Assembly (NCBI RefSeq): GCF_937875145.1
Contig: NZ_CALNCS010000068.1
Location: 26,390 to 90,389, forward strand
Length of the DNA stretch: 64,000 bases
Reading direction: 5' to 3'
DNA from: Alkalibaculum bacchi
GTDB taxonomy: Bacteria; Bacillota; Clostridia; Eubacteriales; Alkalibacteraceae
The notes below the pieces were generated by a model that did no database searches, was not told the origin of the DNA, and saw only the letters and a list, made by a program, of their open reading frames with translations. This document shows positions 43,529-52,436 of the stretch, in pieces (positions within the stretch are counted from its first letter, which is position 1; the number at the start of each line of letters is the position of its first letter). The position numbers and the translations under genes were made by a program.

Positions 43529-44341
43529 ATGAATTACCAATTAATTTCCACTGATATGGATGGAACTCTTTTAGATAGCGATAAATTGATACCAAAAGAA
43601 AATATTGAAGCTTTACATATTTTACAAGATAAAGGGATTAAAATCATGTTTTCTACTGGGAGACCTATTCAATCTGCAATGACTTATGCCGCGTCTATAA
43701 ATATTGATGCTAGCTTTGGTGCGAGCAATGGTGCGGCCATATCCTATGAAGATTATTTAGAAACCATCCTTTTAGATAAGGAACAAATTATTAAAACAGC
43801 TAAAATATGCGATGAATTAAACTTTGAATACATAATCTATACAGAAAATATGGGTTATTATACTTCTCTAGATATCTATAGCGAATACCATAGAGACAAT
43901 AACTTGGTGCGAGCAAATGCTGTACCCAAAATAGTATTTAATACAATACAAGATATTATGGATTTAGACGATATGAATAAAATCATCAAAGCAGATTTCT
44001 TTGATCCTAAATCTCGGATAATGGACATATATCCTCAATTTCCCATTGACTTGAATAAATCAAATGTAATCTTACAAGATGAATCGATTATCGAAATAAT
44101 CAATAAAAAAGCCAGTAAAGGAAAGGCAGTCAAAAAAGTTGCGGAGTATTATAAAATACCAAGGGAAAAAATTATCGCCATAGGTGATGGTGGCAATGAT
44201 GTGAGCATGCTTGAATACGCAGGCTGTGGTATAGCCATGGGCAATGCGGGGGATATAGTAAAAAGCAAAGCAGATATGGTGACGGATGCTAATGATAATC
44301 TTGGTTTTGTAAAAGCTCTAGAAAAATTAAATATGTTATAG
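43529..44341 (+). CDS. HAD superfamily phosphatase, Cof type
   Basis: The start is ATG 43529 after AGGAGGG, giving 270 residues; the longer frame would begin inside the promoter. Motif I STDMDGTLLDS with nucleophile Asp, motif II FSTGRP, and motif III/IV KGKAVKKV and IGDGGNDVSMLEYAG fit Cof/YwpJ-like HAD-IIB phosphatases, which act on sugar phosphates or flavin and pyridoxal phosphates. Exact substrate unknown. Confidence 0.88.
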   Translation: MNYQLISTDMDGTLLDSDKLIPKENIEALHILQDKGIKIMFSTGRPIQSAMTYAASINIDASFGASNGAAISYEDYLETILLDKEQIIKTAKICDELNFEYIIYTENMGYYTSLDIYSEYHRDNNLVRANAVPKIVFNTIQDIMDLDDMNKIIKADFFDPKSRIMDIYPQFPIDLNKSNVILQDESIIEIINKKASKGKAVKKVAEYYKIPREKIIAIGDGGNDVSMLEYAGCGIAMGNAGDIVKSKADMVTDANDNLGFVKALEKLNML

Positions 44342-44349
44342 TTACTTTT

Positions 44350-44384
44350 AAGAAGCTTTTTGGTTATCCAAAGGCTTCTTTTTT
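44350..44384 (+). terminator. Terminator after the HAD phosphatase gene
   Basis: AAGAAGCTTTTTGG pairs imperfectly with CCAAAGGCTTCTT, then a T run. Confidence 0.7.
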
Positions 44385-44415
44385 ATATATGGAAAGCAAA
44401 ATGGTTGATTCGTTA

Positions 44416-44475
44416 GACGGAAAAAACCAACTCGCCTTTAGGCGAATGCTTTTGTTTACCACCCTACCACCTACT
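44416..44475. repeat. Dispersed palindromic repeat, AGGTGG family, copy with CTCGCC core
   Basis: GACGGAAAAAACC, then ACTCGCCTTTAGGCGAATGC, then TTTTGTTTACCACC and CTACCACCTA. The first two blocks are nearly repeated at 46777-46815 inside the end of ispF. Confidence 0.55.
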
Positions 44476-44544
44476 TTTAATGGTCACATAATCCCTAATC
44501 AAGCGTATATTATAGTAAGGTTCTAGGAATGGAGGCGAGTGTAT

Positions 44545-45075
44545 TTGGAAGAAAATACAAATTATAGCACAAACAATAATGAAATTGATTATTCACCAGA
44601 ATTTGTAAATATTGAAGGTTTGCAAGGAGTAAATTCAAGTCAAGGAATGGAGAGTTTTATGCAAGATATGAATAATTTTGGTCCTATGTATGGGATGGAT
44701 GAAACCAGTATGAATAGTGATGTATGGTCTGTTGATGATAATATGTACAATATGCCACCGATGCAAGGTGGAATGGACAATATGTATAATATGCCACCAA
44801 TGTATGGTGGAATGGATAGTATGTACAATATGCCACCAATGCAAGGTATGAATGGATACAATATGATGCCTATGGGGGGTACTTGTACGGAAGTGATTCG
44901 ATGTGTTGCGTCAATGTGTTATATGGCAAGTGTTTTCTTTATGCAAATGCTACAAAATAGCAATGGCTATGATATGGGGATGTATCAAAATCCAATGTAC
45001 CAAAACCCAATGGGAGGATGTGGCTGTAACAACTACACTCAAGATGACAGCTACGGCTATCCACCAATCTACTAA
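44545..45075 (+). CDS. Met/Tyr/Asn-rich repeat protein, possible spore coat or surface protein
   Basis: The start is probably TTG 44545, 9 bp after GGAGG; a GTG six bases earlier is too close. 176 residues. Three tandem 13-residue repeats of the type DNMYNMPPMQGGM (44737-44853) are followed by a Cys-containing segment (CTEVIRCVASMCYMAS) and a tail with MYQNPMYQNPMGGCGCNN. Such composition is typical of clostridial and bacillar spore coat proteins, but no named family is recognised. The gene stands alone with a terminator behind it. Confidence 0.72.
   Translation: MEENTNYSTNNNEIDYSPEFVNIEGLQGVNSSQGMESFMQDMNNFGPMYGMDETSMNSDVWSVDDNMYNMPPMQGGMDNMYNMPPMYGGMDSMYNMPPMQGMNGYNMMPMGGTCTEVIRCVASMCYMASVFFMQMLQNSNGYDMGMYQNPMYQNPMGGCGCNNYTQDDSYGYPPIY
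44737..44853 (+). repeat. Three 39-bp in-frame tandem repeats
   Basis: Units 44737-44775, 44776-44814 and 44815-44853 encode the repeated 13-residue motif. Nucleotide identity between units is high, so copy number may vary. Confidence 0.85.
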
Positions 45076-45085
45076 ATTTTGATAA

Positions 45086-45136
45086 AGGGTTCGAGGAGTA
45101 AGGAGTACATATCGCTTTCTCGAACACCTTTTTTTG
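45086..45136 (+). terminator. Terminator after the Met-rich protein gene
   Basis: AGG-GTTCGAG pairs with CTCGAAC-A-CCT, followed by a run of eight T. Confidence 0.7.
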
Positions 45137-45138
45137 TT

Positions 45139-45387
45139 TGACTGAATTGGTAAGTTGGATGAGAAAACTTTAATAGTGGAATGTGGAAATACTCGCCTTA
45201 GGTGAGACAAGGACCCTAGCTTCTGCTTCGTCATCCAGAGTATAGCGAAGGATCTCTACTGCATAATTATTAAAAGAAAAATAGAAGACGAAAAAAAGGA
45301 ACGACTTGCTGTCGATCCTGATTATGACTACTATCAGTAGTTAAGTATTGATAGCTGACCACTGATGGCCAAGGCGCCTCTCGTGCT
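45139..45387. other. Gene-free region with repeat remnants
   Basis: Contains ACTCGCCTTAGGTGAG (45191-45206), which is related to the repeat core at 44430. The GTCATCC repeat copy 2 (45230-45253) and a TAGCTGACCACTGATGGCC segment resembling 52365-52402 follow. Confidence 0.45.
45230..45253. repeat. Dispersed GTCATCC...GCGAAGGAT repeat, copy 2
   Basis: GTCATCCAGAG followed by TATAGCGAAGGAT, matching 42602-42626 apart from a few changes and one base less. Confidence 0.55.
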
Positions 45388-45723
45388 TTACGGATTAATA
45401 ATCTTACTAATCTCTACATTGAGCTCATTAAATACAGCGAAAGTTTTCCTTTGAAATTCATCAATAGCATTTCGGTATTCTTTCATTTCTCTTGTCACAA
45501 GAAGTCCTTGATATTCTTTTGCAAGAGAAGTCATTAAGGATTGCTTTTTTTCTGGAGATGTGGACATGTTGACAATCTTCACTTGTTTTGCTTCGTAGTT
45601 TTTTACGGGAGTACTAAATTTTGGATGTGTGTAAAGCTCCTTTCTTTTTTTATTCATCCGCTGGTATTCTTTTGTTTCCATCAATTCCTTTGCCATTGCT
45701 TTTCCAATCGCTTTAAGGCTCAT
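45388..45723 (-). CDS. YlbF/YmcA family protein
   Basis: 111 residues, helical and charged, with the family pattern AKELMETKEYQRM and a C-terminal FQRKTFAVFNELNVEISKII. YlbF-YmcA-YaaT in Bacillus form a complex affecting RNase Y and development. The clostridial member here stands alone. RBS GGAGG precedes the ATG on the minus strand. The assignment rests on pattern and length. Confidence 0.72.
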   Translation of the reverse strand: MSLKAIGKAMAKELMETKEYQRMNKKRKELYTHPKFSTPVKNYEAKQVKIVNMSTSPEKKQSLMTSLAKEYQGLLVTREMKEYRNAIDEFQRKTFAVFNELNVEISKIINP

Positions 45724-45891
45724 AAAATCCCTCCTATGCTATTTATTTATTGTATTAGATAAGTTGCAAATAGGTTCCTATTATATAGACTTTGGTGAGG
45801 ATGAAGAAGCACAATTTTGGGTAAGAATATCCATAGGTAGCATGGGAAAAGCAAGGAATTCGCCTTGAAAATATCTAGGCTAGCTTATTGA

Positions 45892-45903
45892 GGTATGCTA
45901 TAA
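45892..45903 (+). promoter_or_regulatory. Extended -10 promoter of the zinc ribbon gene
   Basis: TATGCTATAATG contains TGC-TATAAT, about 30 bp before the start codon. No strong -35 is seen. Confidence 0.55.
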
Positions 45904-45933
45904 TGGAAGCAAAGAACGAAAAGGAGAATGAAA

Positions 45934-46236
45934 ATGTCAAATTCTCATATGGATGCCTATCTATTTTGTATACATTGTGATAATGAAACGAAACATAGTA
46001 TTTATTATAAGAGCAATAAAATCAATATGATTAAATGTACTAGTTGTGGTGTAGAGGTAAAAATTGATCAAGATTACGTACAAAAGCACTTTAAAGAAGA
46101 ATTTGTTCATAGAGTTTTGACAAAGCCTGCTAGAATGACAAAGGAAATGGAAGCAGACCTAACAGGGTTTTTGAAGAGTTTACCATTTCGAGTGGTGACA
46201 AAACCCTTTAGGGTATATAAGGAATTTAAAGAATAG
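45934..46236 (+). CDS. Small zinc-ribbon protein of the bh family type
   Basis: The start is ATG 45934, 7 bp after AAGGAG; an ATG six bases earlier is too close. 100 residues. Two cysteine pairs, FCIHCDNE and CTSCGVEV, form a zinc ribbon, followed by a basic helical tail with TKPARMTKEMEADL. It resembles small Firmicute proteins annotated as bh protein; function unknown. Confidence 0.75.
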   Translation: MSNSHMDAYLFCIHCDNETKHSIYYKSNKINMIKCTSCGVEVKIDQDYVQKHFKEEFVHRVLTKPARMTKEMEADLTGFLKSLPFRVVTKPFRVYKEFKE

Positions 46237-46287
46237 ATGTACAAATGCAAAGTGTAAAATTCCTAATTAGATAAAAAGGAGTTTGAT

Positions 46288-46803
46288 ATGCGAATAGGAA
46301 TAGGGTACGATGTTCATAAATTAGTGGAAGATCGAGAGTTGATTATAGGTGGGGTGAAAATTCCTCATTGTAAAGGATTATTAGGTCATTCAGATGCGGA
46401 TGTATTAATACACGCTATTATGGATGCTATTTTAGGAGCTCTTGGCCTAGGCGATATCGGCAAGCATTTTCCAGATACAGATGAAAAATATAAAGGTGCA
46501 AATAGCATGGAGCTACTTGGACATGTATATACATTAATGATAGATTATTCTTATGCTATAGGAAATATTGATGGAATTATTGTAGCTCAAAAACCTAAGA
46601 TGGCGCCTCATATAGAAAAGATGAAAGAAAATATTGCAGGAGTCCTTCAAATGCCAAAAGAAAATGTAAATATAAAAGCTACTACAGAAGAAGGACTCGG
46701 CTTTACAGGTACAGAAGAGGGTATAGCTAGTCACGCGGCAGTAATCTTAAAGCAGAAAATGGAAAACGGAATGGTTGGACGGGAAAACCTAACTCGCCTA
46801 TAG
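46288..46803 (+). CDS. ispF: 2-C-methyl-D-erythritol 2,4-cyclodiphosphate synthase IspF
   Basis: 171 residues. Metal ligands Asp8 and His10 (GYDVHKL) and His42 (LIHAIMD), plus [16 protein letters not shown] and [10 protein letters not shown] are diagnostic of IspF in the MEP isoprenoid pathway. The family normally ends near residue 157 (AAVILKQK). The last 14 residues, ending NLTRL, come from DNA that matches the intergenic repeat at 44416-44448, so the tail is probably an acquired extension. AAAGGAG precedes the ATG. Confidence 0.95.
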   Translation: MRIGIGYDVHKLVEDRELIIGGVKIPHCKGLLGHSDADVLIHAIMDAILGALGLGDIGKHFPDTDEKYKGANSMELLGHVYTLMIDYSYAIGNIDGIIVAQKPKMAPHIEKMKENIAGVLQMPKENVNIKATTEEGLGFTGTEEGIASHAAVILKQKMENGMVGRENLTRL

Positions 46804-46815
46804 GAGAGAAAGTGC
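46777..46815. repeat. Repeat core overlapping the ispF stop codon
   Basis: GGACGGGAAAACC, then TAACTCGCCTATAGGAGAG and AAAGTGC align with GACGGAAAAAACC-AACTCGCCTTTAGGCGAATGC at 44416-44448. Confidence 0.55.
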
Positions 46816-46875
46816 AGGGAAGGGCGATTGGCAGCAAGCTACGGTAGAACCTAGAATTAAATTAAGGAGCGAAAA

Positions 46876-48267
46876 ATGAAATTATATAACACAATTCACC
46901 AACAGAAAGAAGAATTTAAGCCTATTGAAGAGAATAAGGTGAAAATGTATGTATGTGGGCCTACAGTTTATAACTTCTTCCATATTGGGAATGCTAGGCC
47001 TTTTATTATTTTCGATGTATTGAGAAGGTATTTTGAATATACAGGATATGAAGTTACTTATATACAGAACTTTACAGATGTAGATGATAAAATTATTAAT
47101 AAAGCCATTGAAGAAGGTGTAGAAGCATCGGAAATCTCTGAAAGGTATATTGAAGAGTATTTTATTGATGCCGATGGTCTAGGAGTCAAAAGGGCCACCA
47201 TACACCCTAAAGTCAGTGAAAATATGGACGCTATTATTTCCTTTGTTCAAAAATTAGTGGACAAGGGTCTAGCCTATAATATAGATGGAAATGTATATTA
47301 CAGGGTAAACCGATTTAAAGGATACGGCAAATTGTCTAAACAGTCTATTGAAGACTTAGAGCAAGGTGCTAGAATTTCTATTCGTGAAGAAAAAGAAGAC
47401 CCTCTTGATTTTGCACTATGGAAAAAGGAAAAGCCAGGAGAACCTTCATGGGAAAGTCCATGGGGAAAGGGTAGACCAGGTTGGCATATTGAGTGCTCCG
47501 CGATGAGTCAAAAGTACTTAGGCGACACAATAGACATCCATGGAGGTGGGCAGGATTTGATTTTCCCTCACCATGAAAATGAAATTGCGCAAACAGAAGG
47601 GGTTACAGACAAAACATTTTCAAATTATTGGGTTCATAATGGATATATCAATATAAATAACGAAAAAATGTCTAAATCTAAGGGGAATTTCTTCACCGTT
47701 CGCGATATTTCCCAGGAAATCGACTTAGAAGTCGTGCGTTTTTTCATGTTAAGCGCCCATTATCGACATCCAATTAATTTTAGTAAAGATTTACTAGAAC
47801 AATCGAACACAGCATTAAATAGATTGTACAATACTAGAGATAATTTGCTGTTCTTATTGGAAAAAGCGAAAGATAATAATAATGAAATAGAACCCTGGGC
47901 TTTAAAATTGCCAAAGTACAAAGAAGCATTTAAAGATGCTATGGAAGACGATATCAATACGGCGGAAGCGATTGCGGTAATCTTTGAATTGATTAAAGAG
48001 ATTAATACGAATACCAATGAGAAAAGCAATAAAGTAACAGTGAAAGCCTCATTAGATTTTTTTACAGAATTGACAGGAGTCCTAGGAATTGTGACAAAAA
48101 AAGAAGAGAAACTACTAGATGTTGAAATCGAAGAAATGATTGAGCGAAGACAAATTGCTCGAAGTCAAAAGGATTTTGCCTTATCCGATCAAATACGAGA
48201 TGAGTTAAAAGATAAAGGCATTGTTTTAGAAGATACAAGAGAAGGTGTAAAGTGGAAGAGAATTTAG
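46876..48267 (+). CDS. cysS: Cysteinyl-tRNA synthetase CysS
   Basis: 463 residues, usual length. Zinc and substrate site CGPTVYN, class I signature [22 protein letters not shown], and KMSKSKGN. It charges tRNA-Cys. ATG start after AAGGAG. The 3' end overlaps mrnC by 16 bp, the common Firmicute pair. Confidence 0.97.
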   Translation: MKLYNTIHQQKEEFKPIEENKVKMYVCGPTVYNFFHIGNARPFIIFDVLRRYFEYTGYEVTYIQNFTDVDDKIINKAIEEGVEASEISERYIEEYFIDADGLGVKRATIHPKVSENMDAIISFVQKLVDKGLAYNIDGNVYYRVNRFKGYGKLSKQSIEDLEQGARISIREEKEDPLDFALWKKEKPGEPSWESPWGKGRPGWHIECSAMSQKYLGDTIDIHGGGQDLIFPHHENEIAQTEGVTDKTFSNYWVHNGYININNEKMSKSKGNFFTVRDISQEIDLEVVRFFMLSAHYRHPINFSKDLLEQSNTALNRLYNTRDNLLFLLEKAKDNNNEIEPWALKLPKYKEAFKDAMEDDINTAEAIAVIFELIKEINTNTNEKSNKVTVKASLDFFTELTGVLGIVTKKEEKLLDVEIEEMIERRQIARSQKDFALSDQIRDELKDKGIVLEDTREGVKWKRI

Positions 48268-48695
48268 AAAATCAAGCTTGTTTTGACCTGTTTTCAAAGA
48301 ACCTTTCATTAGAAGAGGTCAAAGCCATGAATCCACTCACCTTAGCCTATATAGGGGATGCAGTGTATGAAATCTGCATTAGAAAATATCTGGTTTTAAA
48401 ACACCATTTTAAGGTAAATGAGCTCAATAAAAAGTGCGTAAAATTTGTGAAGGCTACTGCACAAAAAAGTGTTGTAAATGCTATAGAAGGGGAATTAACA
48501 GAAGAAGAGATTCGCATAATAAAAAGAGGTAGAAACTCCTCTCCAAAAACCGTTCCCAAACACACCCAATTAATAGACTACAAGCTTGCCACAGGATTCG
48601 AAGCCTTGCTAGGCTACTTGTACTTGCTTGGAGATCAAAAAAGACTTGAATACATTATAGAACAAGCGATAAAAATAACATTAGCTGCTGATTAG
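48252..48695 (+). CDS. mrnC: Mini-ribonuclease 3 MrnC
   Basis: 147 residues, an RNase III catalytic domain without the dsRNA-binding domain. [14 protein letters not shown] holds the catalytic acidic residues, and [11 protein letters not shown] the second set. It matures 23S rRNA in Bacillus. GTG start inside the end of cysS (16-bp overlap), so the two are translationally linked. The 23S methyltransferase rlmB that often follows is not present here. Confidence 0.94.
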   Translation: MEENLENQACFDLFSKNLSLEEVKAMNPLTLAYIGDAVYEICIRKYLVLKHHFKVNELNKKCVKFVKATAQKSVVNAIEGELTEEEIRIIKRGRNSSPKTVPKHTQLIDYKLATGFEALLGYLYLLGDQKRLEYIIEQAIKITLAAD

Positions 48696-48754
48696 TAGTT
48701 AATGTTTTTTTATGCTATAAAACTAGTGGTTTTGAAGTATCTATTGCTATAGTC

Positions 48755-48768
48755 ACTATAGTGACCAA
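48755..48768. repeat. Perfect 14-bp palindrome GTCACTATAGTGAC
   Basis: Lies in the gap between mrnC and sleB; possible operator or chance. Confidence 0.35.
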
Positions 48769-48808
48769 AAGAGGTTTTACTTAGAGATTACAACATAAAA
48801 GGTAGAAC

Positions 48809-48838
48809 GAATAAAATAAGGCGTGCGCTATTTTATTC
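48809..48838 (+). terminator. Hairpin between mrnC and sleB
   Basis: GAATAAAATA pairs with TATTTTATTC around a GC-rich 10-nt loop. There is no U tract, so terminator function is uncertain. Confidence 0.35.
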
Positions 48839-48924
48839 TGTATAAATAAGACAATTAAACATAAAATAACCTTGAGAATTTTAAACACATTAATGTCAAT
48901 GTTTTAATATGTAGGAGGTTCATT

Positions 48925-49620
48925 ATGAAGGTTAGGAAGAAAAAGCAGGTTGCTTTACTGTTAACTTTAACGATTCTCGCTTTTCTATTTGTAGAAGGAT
49001 CCGTATTAGCGCAAAATGTCATCTACTATGGAAGCGATTCTGATGCAGTTGGAAAAGTTCAAAGAAAATTAAAAGAATGGGGCTATTATGACTACGGTGT
49101 AGACGGATATTATGGCTGGAGAACAGAAGAGGCAGTAAAGAATTTTCAGAAAAAAAATGGCTTAGAGGTAGACGGAATTTGTGGTGCAGATACATTAAGG
49201 GAATTGGGTTTAGGTAATCTAGTCAATAAAAGTAGAAGCACCTCTTCTCCAAAGAAAGCAAGTGGAAATAGAAGCGAAGCCCGCTTACTAGCACAATGTA
49301 TCAATGGAGAAGCTAGAGGAGAACCTTATGTAGGACAAGTTGCAGTAGCCTCAGTTATTTTAAATCGAGTAAATCATCCTGAATTCCCTAATAGCATAAG
49401 TGGTGTTATTTATCAACCAGGGGCATTTGATGCAGTTTCAGATGGTCAAATATACCTAGAGCCTTCAGAGTCGTCCGTTAAGGCTGCAAATGATGCATTG
49501 GCTGGCTGGGATCCTTCTGGTGGGGCTATATACTATTACAATCCAGTAACGTCTACGAATAAGTGGATTTTATCCAGGCCAATTATTGCAGAGATTGGAA
49601 AACACGTATTTTGTGATTAA
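48925..49620 (+). CDS. sleB: Spore cortex-lytic enzyme SleB
   Basis: 231 residues. Signal peptide (1-29, ending VLAQ), a peptidoglycan-binding repeat domain (35-95, GSDSDAVGKVQRKLKEWGYY and GVDGYYGWRTEEAVKNFQ), then the hydrolase_2 domain (115-231: ARLLAQCINGEARGEPYVGQ with the catalytic Glu). It is a lytic transglycosylase that degrades cortex peptidoglycan during germination. It is followed 12 bp later by ypeB, its standard partner. Expression is expected in the forespore under SigG, but I could not settle on a promoter. Confidence 0.94.
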   Translation: MKVRKKKQVALLLTLTILAFLFVEGSVLAQNVIYYGSDSDAVGKVQRKLKEWGYYDYGVDGYYGWRTEEAVKNFQKKNGLEVDGICGADTLRELGLGNLVNKSRSTSSPKKASGNRSEARLLAQCINGEARGEPYVGQVAVASVILNRVNHPEFPNSISGVIYQPGAFDAVSDGQIYLEPSESSVKAANDALAGWDPSGGAIYYYNPVTSTNKWILSRPIIAEIGKHVFCD

Positions 49621-49632
49621 GGGGGGATATGT

Positions 49633-50982
49633 ATGAAGAATAAAAATATTATTATCGGTGTTCTATTGGTATCTTTAATAGGTATTGGTGTATTCGGTTA
49701 TCAACAAAGGCAGGAGACAACAAGCTATCGAACAAGATTAGAAAATAATTATCAATATGATTTTCAATCCTTGCTCAGTACCGTAAAAAATATAGAAACT
49801 AATATGTCAAAGGCTATCGTTAGCACATCTCACTCCATGTCTGTTGAACTGTTGACAGAGGTTTGGAGACAGGCCGATTTAGCTCAAACCTATTTGGGTA
49901 GATTGCCACTTACTCATTCTACACTAAAGGATACAGCAAAGTTCTTAAATCAAGTTGGGGATTTTTCCTATGCAATGGCAAAAATTCATATGGACTCTGG
50001 ATCTTTGACAAAAGAACAGCAAAATGATTTTCAGAGGCTAAATAATAGCTGTAATTATTTATCACAGCAATTACAAGAGATGAATGAACTCGTCGCCTCA
50101 GGAGAGATTATATTTTCACAAGGATCTAGAGAAAGCAATGAAGCAAATTTAGATGAAGCAGCTGAAAATTTAGTTACGCGAAACTTCAAAACAGTACAAA
50201 AAGAAATGGTAGATTACCCTAAGTTAATATATGATGGACCTTTTTCAGATCACATTTCAGAAATAGAGCCTAAATGGATAGAAGGGGAAAAAATCACAAT
50301 AGAAGAAGGCCAGAAAAAGGCGATAGAGTTTATTGGTAGCGAAAATGTTGAAGAGGTAGAAAACTCTGGTAATATTGAAGGTGTCATAAAAGCGTATAAG
50401 TATAATATTAAAATAAAAGATCAAGAGGAAAGCGCCTATGTAGAGATTACGCAAAAGGGTGGACATGTGCTTAAAGCAATGATGAATAGGCTACCTCATG
50501 AGCAGAAATTATCTATGGAAGAAGCTCAAAAGAAGGCAGATGAATTCTTAAAAGAAAAAGGATACAAAAATATGGAGAACTCCTATTATCAAAAATATTC
50601 CAATGTAGGTGTATTCAATTATGCTTATACAGAGGGAGACGTCCTTTGTTATCCTGATTTGATTAAGGTTCAAATAGCCCTAGATAATGGCGGATTTTTA
50701 GGAATCGAAGCGCAGGGTTTTCATTACGCTCATCACGAGAGAAAAATAGAAAAGCCTGTCATTACGATGGAACAAGCGAAAGAGAACCTAATAGAGGACT
50801 TTGAATTAACCAGTGAACGACTGGCCATTATACCAACAGATTTTAAATCAGAAGTGCTATGCTATGAATTAAAGGGAACCTATAATTATAAATGGTTTAT
50901 CATTTATATCAATGCAAAAACAGGCGAAGAAGAGCAAATACTTCAAATTATAGAGGCAGATGAATCGGTGTTAACTCTATAA
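49633..50982 (+). CDS. ypeB: Germination protein YpeB
   Basis: 449 residues. An N-terminal membrane anchor (5-23), a helical region (35-170, with YLGRLPLTHSTL and FLNQVGDFSYAMA, typical of YpeB) and three C-terminal PepSY-like domains (215-449). It localises and stabilises SleB in the spore. Starts 12 bp after sleB with GGGGGG-type ribosome site; they form one operon. Confidence 0.93.
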   Translation: MKNKNIIIGVLLVSLIGIGVFGYQQRQETTSYRTRLENNYQYDFQSLLSTVKNIETNMSKAIVSTSHSMSVELLTEVWRQADLAQTYLGRLPLTHSTLKDTAKFLNQVGDFSYAMAKIHMDSGSLTKEQQNDFQRLNNSCNYLSQQLQEMNELVASGEIIFSQGSRESNEANLDEAAENLVTRNFKTVQKEMVDYPKLIYDGPFSDHISEIEPKWIEGEKITIEEGQKKAIEFIGSENVEEVENSGNIEGVIKAYKYNIKIKDQEESAYVEITQKGGHVLKAMMNRLPHEQKLSMEEAQKKADEFLKEKGYKNMENSYYQKYSNVGVFNYAYTEGDVLCYPDLIKVQIALDNGGFLGIEAQGFHYAHHERKIEKPVITMEQAKENLIEDFELTSERLAIIPTDFKSEVLCYELKGTYNYKWFIIYINAKTGEEEQILQIIEADESVLTL

Positions 50983-51003
50983 TAGCTGAAAGCGGAAAAG
51001 AAC

Positions 51004-51070
51004 CCTTAGAATCCTACAGCCACCAACGGTGGCTCATATGATTTTGCTGACCACCTACGACAGACCACCT
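51004..51070. repeat. Dispersed palindromic repeat, AGGTGG family, copy before ychF
   Basis: GCCACC-AAC-GGTGGC centre (51019-51033), then GATTTTGCTGACCACC and a second ACCACCT, as in the copy at 26879. Confidence 0.55.
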
Positions 51071-51152
51071 AATTTTCACAGAACTTAGAACTATACAACG
51101 TAGAACTTTTTCATGTATAATAGATATATCAATACATGAGAGGAAGTAGTAA

Positions 51153-52244
51153 ATGAAAATAGGAATAGTTGGCTTACCGAATGTAGGTAAGAGTACTTTG
51201 TTTAATGCAATAACAAAAGCAGGAGCCCAGTCAGCAAATTATCCCTTTTGCACAATTGAACCAAATGTTGGCGTAGTATCTGTTCCTGATTACAGATTAG
51301 ATAAATTAGTAGCTTTGTATAATAGCGAAAAGACTGTACCAACAGCCATTGAGTTCTTTGACATAGCTGGTCTAGTAAAGGGAGCTAGTAAAGGCGAGGG
51401 TCTAGGCAATAAATTTTTAGCTAATATCCGTGAAGTAGATGCCATTGCTCATGTGGTAAGATGTTTTGAGGATACAAATATTGTTCACGTGGATGGTAAA
51501 GTAGATCCTACTCGAGATGTAGAGACCATCAATCTTGAATTAATATTTTCAGATTTAGAAGTATTAGAAAGAAGAATTCAAAGAACTTCTAAAAATGCAA
51601 AATCAGGCAACAAAGGCGATAAAGTAGAATTAGAGATTCTTATAAAGATTAAAGAGGTATTAGAAGGGGGCAAATTTGCCTCTGAAAAGAATTTTGATGA
51701 AAACGAGTGGGAAATCATTAAATCCCTTCAGTTGCTCACGACAAAACCTGTTCTTTACATTGCAAATGTCTCAGAAGAAGAGGTAGCAAGTGAAGACAAT
51801 GAAATGGTCAAATCCTTAAAAGAATATGTCAAAGACGAGGGTTCCGAAGTAATAAAAATCTGTGCTAGCATCGAAGAGGAAATATCTCAATTTGAGCAAG
51901 AAGAAAAAGAAGAATTTTTAAAGGAATTAGGTTTATTTGAGTCGGGGCTAGACAAAGTAATCAAATCTGGTTATAAACTGTTAGGTTTAATTACTTATAT
52001 TACAGCAGGTCCCAAGGAAGTAAGGGCATGGACTATAACAGAGGGAACAAAAGCTCCAGGAGCAGCTGGAAAAATCCATACAGATTTTGAACGAGGATTT
52101 ATCCGAGCAGAAATTACCCCCTATGAAAAATTAATGGAAGCAGGTTCCGACGTAAAGGCAAAAGAATTAGGTTGGACCCGAGTAGAAGGTAAAGATTACG
52201 AAGTAAAAGACGGGGATGTAATACTTTTCCGATTTAATGTTTGA
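51153..52244 (+). CDS. ychF: Redox-regulated ATPase YchF (Obg family)
   Basis: 363 residues. G1 [26 protein letters not shown]3 [10 protein letters not shown] and a C-terminal TGS-type domain ([13 protein letters not shown]). YchF binds ATP rather than GTP and associates with ribosomes. The G4 position reads NVSEE instead of NKxD, as usual for this ATP-preferring family. ATG start after AGAGGAAG. Confidence 0.96.
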   Translation: MKIGIVGLPNVGKSTLFNAITKAGAQSANYPFCTIEPNVGVVSVPDYRLDKLVALYNSEKTVPTAIEFFDIAGLVKGASKGEGLGNKFLANIREVDAIAHVVRCFEDTNIVHVDGKVDPTRDVETINLELIFSDLEVLERRIQRTSKNAKSGNKGDKVELEILIKIKEVLEGGKFASEKNFDENEWEIIKSLQLLTTKPVLYIANVSEEEVASEDNEMVKSLKEYVKDEGSEVIKICASIEEEISQFEQEEKEEFLKELGLFESGLDKVIKSGYKLLGLITYITAGPKEVRAWTITEGTKAPGAAGKIHTDFERGFIRAEITPYEKLMEAGSDVKAKELGWTRVEGKDYEVKDGDVILFRFNV

Positions 52245-52255
52245 TTTGAGATGTG

Positions 52256-52287
52256 AAAAATGTAGGCTCCTAGTAGCCTACATTTTT
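52256..52287 (+). terminator. Terminator of ychF
   Basis: AAAAATGTAGGCT-CCTAGT-AGCCTACATTTTT, a perfect 13-bp stem. Confidence 0.9.
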
Positions 52288-52436
52288 AATTTAACAGAAA
52301 AATCTTACTTTTAGACGTAGATATTCTTTATATGTGATTAGATTTTTGACCTGTAAGACTTGGCTCTAGCGCTGGTGACTGGTAGCTGATTGTTGATGGC
52401 TAGAGTACGGTTGGCACGTTCTTGTTATTCATTCAT

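Noticed and set aside
44635..44861. Two overlapping minus-strand frames with His/Ile repeats
   Set aside because: They are the antisense of the 39-bp repeats in the Met-rich gene.
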